Position numbers and translations under genes: made by a program
Shown here: one piece after another, positions 57,964 to 64,000 of the stretch
How the letters are laid out: every line of letters starts with the position of its first letter
How positions within the stretch are numbered: position 1 is the first letter of the stretch
Assembly: GCA_020632755.1 (NCBI GenBank)
Contig: JACKEY010000013.1
Location: 62,001 to 126,000 of the forward strand
Length of the DNA stretch: 64,000 nt
Reading direction: 5' to 3'
Origin: Alphaproteobacteria bacterium
Lineage (GTDB): Bacteria > Myxococcota_A > UBA796 > UBA2385
The notes under the pieces: generated by a model
Told to the model about the DNA's origin: nothing
The model's input: the letters and a program-made list of their open reading frames with translations, nothing else
The model's database searches: none

Positions 57964-57984
57964 GGTCGCCCGGCCGGGGCGACC
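57964..57984 (-). terminator. Terminator of the FG-GAP lipoprotein gene
   Basis: A perfect 8-base-pair stem (GGTCGCCC with GGGCGACC, five-base loop) begins five bases after the FG-GAP gene's stop on the minus strand. It should end that transcript before the LysM gene's promoter region. Confidence 0.7.
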
Positions 57985-57989
57985 GGTCG

Positions 57990-60152
57990 CTACCAGTCCA
58001 CGGCCGGCCCGAACAGGAAGACCCGGCCTTCCTGGGGCGCGGCGATCAGGATCTCGCTGTCGCCGTCGTCGTCCAGATCGCCGACCACGACCAGGTCCAT
58101 GCCGAAGCTGTCGAAGCCGGGGGACTCCTCGTCTACGGTGACGGGGGCCTGGAACACGACGTCGGCGTCGGCCTCGACGTAGCCGCCGCTCCAGCCGTCT
58201 TCGCCGAAGAAGACCCGCGCCTGGCCGATGCCGCCGACGTAGCTGATGCGGTCGATCTGCACGCTGCTGCGGCCGTGGCCGACGACCAGGTCGACGGTGC
58301 CGTCGCCGTCGACGTCCGGCGCGAAGGCCAGCTCGCCGCCCATGTAGCCGTCGACCGTCTGGCCCGAGAAGGTCAGCGCCGCCGAGCCGATGGCGGCGTC
58401 TTCGGTGATCGGGCCCATCAGCACGCTGACGCGGCCGCCCTGGTCGGCGTCGTCGGTGTCGTAGGCCGCCTCGGCCAGGGCCAGGTCCAGGTGGCCGTCG
58501 CCGTCGATGTCCCAGGCCGCGCTGTCCGACAGGTCGCTGCTGATGCTGTCGGTGATCGCCGCGTCGGCGTCGGCCGGCAGCGACACATCGCCGGTGACGT
58601 CGCCGCTGACGATCCAGGCCAGGTCGGTGGTGCCGGTCAGGACCACGTCGACGACGCCGTCACCGTCCAGGTCACCCGGAGCGCTCACCCGGTCGCAGGC
58701 GGTGCCGTAGGCGGTGGTCGAGATGATGGTGGCGCGGGCGTCGTCGACGCTGTGGGTGCCGGTGGCGGAGCCGTCCAGGATGTAGGCCGCGCCGGCCACC
58801 GCGCCGCCCAGGTCGTTCTTGGGGGCGCCGGCGATGAAGTCGGGCACGTCGTCGCCGCTGACGTCGCCCAGGCTGGTCAGCGCCTCGACGCCCAGCAGCT
58901 CGCCCGGTCGGACGCCCTGCCACACGGCGATGGGCGCATCGTCCACGAAGCCGGTGCCGGTGTCGCCGGGGACCACGTAGACGACCCCGTCGCCGGTGCC
59001 GCCCCCGTCGCTGCCGGCGATGAGCAGGTCGGGCACGTCGTCCCCGTCCAGGTCCGCGCTGAACGCCACCTCTGCGCCGATCAGCTCGCCCGCCAGGCTG
59101 CTGCCGAGCGGGGTGGTGGCCGCCGACACGCCGGCGCCCAGCGAGCCGCTCTTGACCAGGTAGACGATGCCGCCGTCGGTGCCGTCCAGGGGCGCGCCGA
59201 TCAGCACGTCGCTCACGCCGTCGCCGTCGACGTCGCCGCCTCGGGCCAGGCTGGCGCCGAAGCCGCCGTCGCTGTCGCTGTAGCCCTCGACCCACGCCTC
59301 GTCCGTGGGCACCTCCCCGCCCCAGCCGCCGCACTCGTCGGCCGCGGCGTCCTCGGTCCCGTCGCAGTCGTTGACCTGCAGATCGCCGCAGACCTCCTCG
59401 GCCCCCGGGTAGACCGTGCCGTCGTCGTCGTCGCAGTCGCCCGTCACCGTGGTGGTGTCCGGCGGCTGCTCGCACAGGACCAGCCCGCTCTCGCTGCCGC
59501 CATAGCCGTCGCGGTCGGCATCCGTGTAGTAGGCCACGCCGTCGGCGGCGTCTTCGTCCACCTCGTCGTCGCAGTCGTCGTCGACGTCGTTGCAGATCTC
59601 GGTCGCGTCGGGGTTCACGGCGGGATCGGCGTCGTCGCAGTCCCCGTCCGACGTCAGGTAGCCCTCCGGCTTCGTGCACTCGACCACGCTGTCGAGGTCG
59701 CTGCCGAAGCCGTCCTCGTCGACGTCTGCGTAGAAGGTGCGGCCGTCGACCGCGTCTTCGTCCTCCTCGCCGTCGCAGTCGTCGTCGCGGCCGTTGCAGA
59801 GCTCGTCGGCGCCTGGGTAGATGCCGGACTTGCTGTCGTCGCAGTCGGTCTCGTCGGTGGTGTAGCCCTCGGGCAGCTCGCAGGCCTTCTTGGTCTCGAC
59901 CGGGTCGCCGAAGCCGTCCCCGTCGGCGTCGGCGTGGAACACATCGCCGTCGGCCGGGCGGTCGTCGATGACCCCGTTGCAGTCGTCGTCGACGCCGTTG
60001 CAGTACTCGGTCGCGTCGGGGTGGATCGACGCGTCGTTGTCGTTGCAGTCCTCGCTGGCGTAGTACCCGTCGTAGTCGTCGTCGGGCTCGAAGCCGGCGC
60101 CGGTGTCCTTGTCGCCGCAGGCGAGCAGCAGCAGGGGGAGGAGAGAGGTCAT
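57990..60152 (-). CDS. Lipoprotein with metal-binding EF-like repeats and FG-GAP propeller
   Basis: The 720-residue protein has a lipoprotein signal (MTSLLPLLLLACGDKD) with GGAG before the ATG. The first 270 residues carry about five units of the MopE-like type: Cys-Asn/Asp-Gly with DDDCDG and YxDxDxDGFG loops, likely to bind calcium. From about 290 FG-GAP/integrin-alpha-like blades follow (GGDVDGDGVSDVLIGAP, GDLDGDGVVDVVLTG, DVDGDGTVDLVVGHG, GDLDDDGDSEILIAAP). These build a calcium-dependent propeller, usually for surface contact. It stands alone between a terminator and ubiD. Confidence 0.93.
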   Translation of the reverse strand: MTSLLPLLLLACGDKDTGAGFEPDDDYDGYYASEDCNDNDASIHPDATEYCNGVDDDCNGVIDDRPADGDVFHADADGDGFGDPVETKKACELPEGYTTDETDCDDSKSGIYPGADELCNGRDDDCDGEEDEDAVDGRTFYADVDEDGFGSDLDSVVECTKPEGYLTSDGDCDDADPAVNPDATEICNDVDDDCDDEVDEDAADGVAYYTDADRDGYGGSESGLVLCEQPPDTTTVTGDCDDDDGTVYPGAEEVCGDLQVNDCDGTEDAAADECGGWGGEVPTDEAWVEGYSDSDGGFGASLARGGDVDGDGVSDVLIGAPLDGTDGGIVYLVKSGSLGAGVSAATTPLGSSLAGELIGAEVAFSADLDGDDVPDLLIAGSDGGGTGDGVVYVVPGDTGTGFVDDAPIAVWQGVRPGELLGVEALTSLGDVSGDDVPDFIAGAPKNDLGGAVAGAAYILDGSATGTHSVDDARATIISTTAYGTACDRVSAPGDLDGDGVVDVVLTGTTDLAWIVSGDVTGDVSLPADADAAITDSISSDLSDSAAWDIDGDGHLDLALAEAAYDTDDADQGGRVSVLMGPITEDAAIGSAALTFSGQTVDGYMGGELAFAPDVDGDGTVDLVVGHGRSSVQIDRISYVGGIGQARVFFGEDGWSGGYVEADADVVFQAPVTVDEESPGFDSFGMDLVVVGDLDDDGDSEILIAAPQEGRVFLFGPAVDW

Positions 60153-60222
60153 GGGCGTCTCCGCGGGGGCGTCTCGGGGGAGGACGCGGAGCTTAGCTGC
60201 TCGGCGGCGGGACGCGCCCGGC

Positions 60223-62028
60223 TCAGGCGCCGGGGAGGTCGACCCCTTCCCAGTCGCCGTCGCCCATCTCGACGCCGCCGGCGGGGAAGTACTCGGTCCA
60301 GCGGTCGGTCACCGTCGACTTCGTCTGCGGGTCGCAGAACAGCTCGCCCGGGTAGTGGGCCTTCATGCGGGCGTCGATGAACACGGTGCCTTCGTAGACG
60401 ATGTGGTTGTGCACCACCCGGTGCTTCGCCGAGATGTCGGCGGCCGGCTCGAAGCGGGTGAACACCGTCCACAGGAAGCGCGGTGCCGTGGCGGCGACCC
60501 GCGCGGCGTCGTCGACCAGCACCACCAGCGGCCAGTCCGGGAAGGCATCCACCAGCCGGGCCGACAGCCCGGGCTCGTCGCTGTGGCTGGGGCCGCTGAC
60601 CAGCAGACAGCCCGCGCAGAAGGCCTCGGCCTGGGTGATGCCCGCCGGCAGGGCGCCGCGGAAGGCCTGGGGGCAGTCGCGCACTGCGTCTCCCACGCCC
60701 AGCATGACGCCGCGGCTGCCCTTGTTCACCTCCGGCCCGGTGTAGTCCAGGGTGTCCATGGACAGGCGGCCGAAGACGTACAGGTCGGTCTCGGGGCGGA
60801 AGCGGGCCAGCACGTGGGCCAGCAGCGACCGGAAGTCCTTCAGGTCCTGGGGGTGGTCGGTGACCAGCAGGAACTTGGTCAGCGACAGCTGCCCCTCGCC
60901 CAGGATGCGGAAGGCGTGCTGCATGGCCTCGCGCCCGAAGCGGTCCTGGACCACCGCGGCGCCCAGGCTGTGGAAGCCGGTCTCGCCGTAGCTCCAGATG
61001 TCGCGCACGCCGGGCATCACCACCGGGAACAGCGGGCTGAGCAGCTCCTGGAGGTACTCGCCGATGTAGTAGTCCTCCTGCCGGGGCTTCGCGACGACGG
61101 TGGCCGGCCAGATGGCGTCCTTGCGGCGGCAGACCTTGTCGACCTGGATGATCGGGTAGTCGTGCTGCAGGCTGTAGTAGCCGTAGTGGTCGCCGAAGGG
61201 GCCTTCCGGCCGGCGCACGTGGGGCGGCACCTTGCCGACCAGGGCGAACTCGGCGCCGCTGATGAGCGGGTGGGGCCCGGCGGGGTTGTTGCAGCGGGGC
61301 AGCTTGCTGCCCAGCAGCAGGCTGGTGAGCAGCAGCTCGGGCACGTTCTCGGGCAGGGGCGCGATGGCCGACAGGATCAGCGCCGGCGGACCACCGACGA
61401 AGACGGTGACCGGCAGGGCCTGGTCGTGCTGCTCGGCGACGTGGTGGTGGAAGCCGCCGCCCTTGCCGATCTGCCAGTGGATGCCCGTGGTGGCGTCGTC
61501 ATGGCGCTGGACCCGGTACATGCCCAGGTTGTGGCCGCCGTGCTCGGGGTGTTCCGTGTAGACCAGCGGCAGGGTCACGAAGGCGCCGCCGTCGTCGGCG
61601 TGGCAGTGCAGCATGGGGATGCGCGTCAGCTGCGGATCCTCGACCACCTGGGTCACCGGGCCGCCCGCGCTCTGCGTCATGCCGAGCTTCGTCGCCTGCC
61701 AGAAGAAGTCCCGCCGGTCCCACAGCTTGCCGAAGGTGGGCGGCACCAGCTCCATCGGCAGCCGCGCGGCCTGCTGGATGAACTCCAGCGGTCGGCGACC
61801 GAAGGCCAGCTCGACCCGCCGCAGGGTGCCGAACAGGTTGGTCACCACCGGGAAGTCGCTGCCCTTGGGGTTCCGGAACAGCAGCGCCGGGCCGCCGGCC
61901 GCGATGACCCGCTTGTGCACCTCGGCGATCTCCAGGTACGGGTCGACGGGGGCTTCGATCTCGACCAGCTCGCCCTCGCGGCGGAGGATGTCGAGGAAGG
62001 CGCGCAGGTCGGGGACCACGGTCGGCAC
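60223..62028 (-). CDS. ubiD: UbiD-family decarboxylase
   Basis: The 601-residue protein uses prenylated FMN (made by UbiX) to decarboxylate aromatic or unsaturated acids, as in ubiquinone or menaquinone biosynthesis. Typical segments are NPKGSDFPVVTNLFGTLRR, PLVYTEHPEHGGHNLGMYR, GGPPALILSAIAPLPE and GPFGDHYGYYS. I chose GTG at 62026-62028, because the longer frame to 62355 is antisense to the next gene. The exact pathway is not clear from sequence and no ubiX is near. It is divergent, with 79 bases, from the membrane gene at 62108. Confidence 0.93.
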   Translation of the reverse strand: MPTVVPDLRAFLDILRREGELVEIEAPVDPYLEIAEVHKRVIAAGGPALLFRNPKGSDFPVVTNLFGTLRRVELAFGRRPLEFIQQAARLPMELVPPTFGKLWDRRDFFWQATKLGMTQSAGGPVTQVVEDPQLTRIPMLHCHADDGGAFVTLPLVYTEHPEHGGHNLGMYRVQRHDDATTGIHWQIGKGGGFHHHVAEQHDQALPVTVFVGGPPALILSAIAPLPENVPELLLTSLLLGSKLPRCNNPAGPHPLISGAEFALVGKVPPHVRRPEGPFGDHYGYYSLQHDYPIIQVDKVCRRKDAIWPATVVAKPRQEDYYIGEYLQELLSPLFPVVMPGVRDIWSYGETGFHSLGAAVVQDRFGREAMQHAFRILGEGQLSLTKFLLVTDHPQDLKDFRSLLAHVLARFRPETDLYVFGRLSMDTLDYTGPEVNKGSRGVMLGVGDAVRDCPQAFRGALPAGITQAEAFCAGCLLVSGPSHSDEPGLSARLVDAFPDWPLVVLVDDAARVAATAPRFLWTVFTRFEPAADISAKHRVVHNHIVYEGTVFIDARMKAHYPGELFCDPQTKSTVTDRWTEYFPAGGVEMGDGDWEGVDLPGA

Positions 62029-62107
62029 TCCGGGGGAGGCGGGAGGGGAGGAGGTATCGCGGGGGAGGGGAGGGGCCAGTGCCCGCGGTTCGTGCGACTC
62101 TCGCTCC

Positions 62108-64000
62108 GTGGTCTCCCTCTTCCTCCTCCTCCTCGCGGCCCCGGCCTCGGCCCACGAGCTGACGGTGCTCGCGCCGGGTGATGGACCGCCGCTCATCGTC
62201 GAGGTGGGCGGCCGAGCGGTGCGCTCTCGGGCCATCGACGGGGGCCGGCGCGCCGTCATCGAGGTCCAGGCCGGCGACGAGGTGGTGGTCCGCGACCCAC
62301 GGGGGCTGCAGCCGTGGTCCGGGGTGGCGCCCGACGGGGACGCGACCATCGGCATCCGGGCGGCACCCGGGCGGCGGCTGGAGCGGGTGCCGCTGGCCCT
62401 CGATCAGGGGCAGGTGGTCGAGCGCGAGGCCGACTGGAGCGCGCTCGCGGGCGGTGGGATCGGCCTGGTCGTCCTGCTGTTCATGGGACTCCGGGTGGCG
62501 CTGCCCGAAGCGCTGGAGCGACGGCTGGCGCGCTGGCGCTGGTGGTGGACGCCGCTGGTCTTCGCCGCGCTGTCCGCGCTGTGGACCTGGCCGGCGGTGC
62601 TGCTGTCGCCGGACCGCGTGCCCGGCCGCCACTTCGACATCCTGCCGGTGATCTGGCTGGTCGAGCGGGTCCCGGGTGGGCTCCCCGGCAGCCACTGGCC
62701 GGTCGGCGAGGCGCTGCAGCGCGTGGACAGCTGGCTGCTGTTGCTGTTTGCGCTGCTGCCGCTGTCGGGGGTGACGGTGGCCGGGTTGCTGGCCTGGCTC
62801 GGACCGGCGCTGTCGGCCTGGGCGGCCGAGGTCTGCGCGCGCCGGGCCTTCGGCGTGGCGGCGCCGCACAGCCTGATCGCGGGTGTGACCTACGGCTTCT
62901 CGGGCATCGTGGCGTCGGCCCTGCTCGAGGGTCACGTGCCCCACCTGCTGCAGCCGTGGCTGCCGCTGACCCTCGGTGCGGCCTGGCTGGCGCGGGAGCG
63001 GGGCTGGCGGATGGCGCTGCTGGCAGGGCTCGGCGCCGCGCTGTCGCTGCTGACCACGGGCTACCACGGTGTCGCGGCGGTGCTGATGATCGCGGTGCTG
63101 GCGGTGCGTGCGCCGGTGCTGCTGCTGGCGGCGCTGCCGGTGGCCCTGGCGGCGGTGCCCATCGCGGCGAACCTGGGTGGGGGCGGCGAGGTCCACGTGA
63201 TGGAGATCGTGCCGCGGGGGAGCCTGTCGCTGTGGACCCTGGCGACCTGGACCGGGCAGGTCGATCGCTTCGATCACAGCGTCAGCGCCCCCATCGGGGT
63301 CCTGGCGCTCACCGGCCTGGTGCTGGGGCGGAACCGGTGGCTGCAGCTGCTGTGCGGCCTCGCGCTGGTGCTGGCCTTCGGGCCGACCCTGCGGCTGGTG
63401 CCGTGGGACGCGGGCGTGCAGCTGCCGTGGGCGGCGCTCTACGGCCTGGGGCTGGGCGACGTGCTGCGCTTCCCCATCCGCTTCATGTGGGTGCTCTTCC
63501 TGTGCGCGGGCGTGCTGGCGGCTGCGGCCAGCGCCCGTCGACCCGCGATCGCCCTGCCGATGCTGGCCGTGCTGGGCGCGCTGGAGGCGGGGACCCCCTT
63601 CCGCCAGCGGCCCGGCGCCTTGCCGACGGTCACCGTCGAGCGAGAGGGGGCGGTGCTGGACCTGTTCCCCGTCGCGGTGGGGCTGGGGCCGTCGGACATC
63701 GACATGTGGGCGCGTGCGCTGTCCTGCGTTGGCCAGATCTCGCACGGCCAGCCGGTGCTGGCCCGCTGCCTGGGCACCGGAGGAGGCGACGTGCGCGAGC
63801 GGGTCGCCGACCGCGTGATGGCCGACCTGCTCGAAGGGCGCGGCGTCGAGTGGGTGGCCGAGGCGGGGGTCGGCACCATCGTGCTGCACCCGGGTTGGTT
63901 CCGCGATCAGGACGCCCGGGACCTGGCCGCCGCGCTCGACTGGCAGCTCGGCGCGGCCTCGGAGCAGGAGGACCTGCTCGTCTGGACCGTGCCCGGCGAG
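62108..64000 (+). CDS. Large polytopic membrane protein, 3' partial (YfhO/GT-C-like)
   Basis: The frame is open from GTG 62108 for 631 codons without a stop to the window edge. It begins with a signal peptide (MVSLFLLLLAAPASA) and about 85 residues of beta-like sequence (VEVGGRAVRSRAI, EVQAGDEVVVRDPRG). Many hydrophobic segments follow, with short loops such as HLLQPWLPLTLGAAWLARE, TLATWTGQVDRFDH and LRFPIRFMWVLFLCAG. The last motif (Leu-Arg-Phe-Pro-x-Arg) and the layout recall YfhO-type and other GT-C-like integral membrane proteins. A soluble segment starts near residue 510. The donor and acceptor are unknown. Confidence 0.8.
   Translation, partial: MVSLFLLLLAAPASAHELTVLAPGDGPPLIVEVGGRAVRSRAIDGGRRAVIEVQAGDEVVVRDPRGLQPWSGVAPDGDATIGIRAAPGRRLERVPLALDQGQVVEREADWSALAGGGIGLVVLLFMGLRVALPEALERRLARWRWWWTPLVFAALSALWTWPAVLLSPDRVPGRHFDILPVIWLVERVPGGLPGSHWPVGEALQRVDSWLLLLFALLPLSGVTVAGLLAWLGPALSAWAAEVCARRAFGVAAPHSLIAGVTYGFSGIVASALLEGHVPHLLQPWLPLTLGAAWLARERGWRMALLAGLGAALSLLTTGYHGVAAVLMIAVLAVRAPVLLLAALPVALAAVPIAANLGGGGEVHVMEIVPRGSLSLWTLATWTGQVDRFDHSVSAPIGVLALTGLVLGRNRWLQLLCGLALVLAFGPTLRLVPWDAGVQLPWAALYGLGLGDVLRFPIRFMWVLFLCAGVLAAAASARRPAIALPMLAVLGALEAGTPFRQRPGALPTVTVEREGAVLDLFPVAVGLGPSDIDMWARALSCVGQISHGQPVLARCLGTGGGDVRERVADRVMADLLEGRGVEWVAEAGVGTIVLHPGWFRDQDARDLAAALDWQLGAASEQEDLLVWTVPGE

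Noticed and set aside
55632..60380. A 1582-codon open frame on the + strand
   Set aside because: It is antisense to the LysM and FG-GAP genes, whose motifs and signal peptides are clear.
1..64000. tRNA or rRNA genes
   Set aside because: No T-arm-like GGTTCRAATCC in a cloverleaf context and no rRNA core sequence was seen by eye; a covariance search would be needed to be certain.

Overview
The window is very GC-rich, almost fully coding bacterial DNA, with many GTG and some TTG starts and frequent 1-4 base stop/start overlaps. The lineage looks like Myxococcota (former Deltaproteobacteria). The indications are a metalloprotease with a MYXO-CTERM-like tail, many short-signal lipoproteins, a PEGA-domain protein, Asp/Gly/Ser/Thr stalks, and a giant Cys/Asp repeat lipoprotein of a kind common in that group. 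This is an inference from gene content; no rRNA or other marker is present. I saw no tRNA, rRNA, CRISPR array, insertion sequence or prophage, and no gene-free stretch over 300 bases.

Layout. 1-1.8 kb: the cut 3' part of a hybrid histidine kinase, then a bidirectional terminator. 1.8-7.2 kb: a PEGA protein coupled to a 1425-residue lipoprotein built of 38 Cys/Asp units in strict alternation. 7.3-11.8 kb: SelB (no ordinary start codon), a tail-anchored protein, an ABC ATPase and TtcA. 11.9-16.8 kb: a TonB-dependent receptor and a stalked lipoprotein behind a sigma-54-like promoter. 16.9-22.6 kb: exonuclease III, an EpmA-like ligase, an aconitase-family enzyme with its swivel domain first, and a SulP transporter. 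22.7-32.9 kb: eight minus-strand genes that look like one operon, including a 1059-residue repeat protein of unknown type. 33-40 kb: a HEAT-like secreted protein, a periplasmic rhodanese, an orphan phage/eCIS-type tail tube protein, a GFA enzyme, a sulfotransferase with two coupled membrane proteins, and a fatty acid desaturase. 40-51 kb: ClpB, a UGT-type glycosyltransferase, an M13 peptidase lipoprotein and a run of coupled small genes. 51-60 kb: a seven-haem lipoprotein, two homologous large envelope proteins (one with an internal LysM domain) and an FG-GAP lipoprotein. 60-64 kb: a UbiD decarboxylase and a large membrane protein that runs off the right edge.

The window mixes housekeeping genes (selB, ttcA, xth, clpB, ubiD) with a rich set of envelope and surface genes, about half of which have no assignable function. 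The parts most likely to be new are the 22.7-32.9 kb operon with the 1059-residue protein, the alternating 38-unit lipoprotein, and the tandem pair at 53-58 kb in which a LysM domain interrupts a conserved module. The orphan tail tube protein, together with an N-terminal GNAA-type motif in the 1059-residue protein, hints at a contractile-injection connection, but nothing here proves it.
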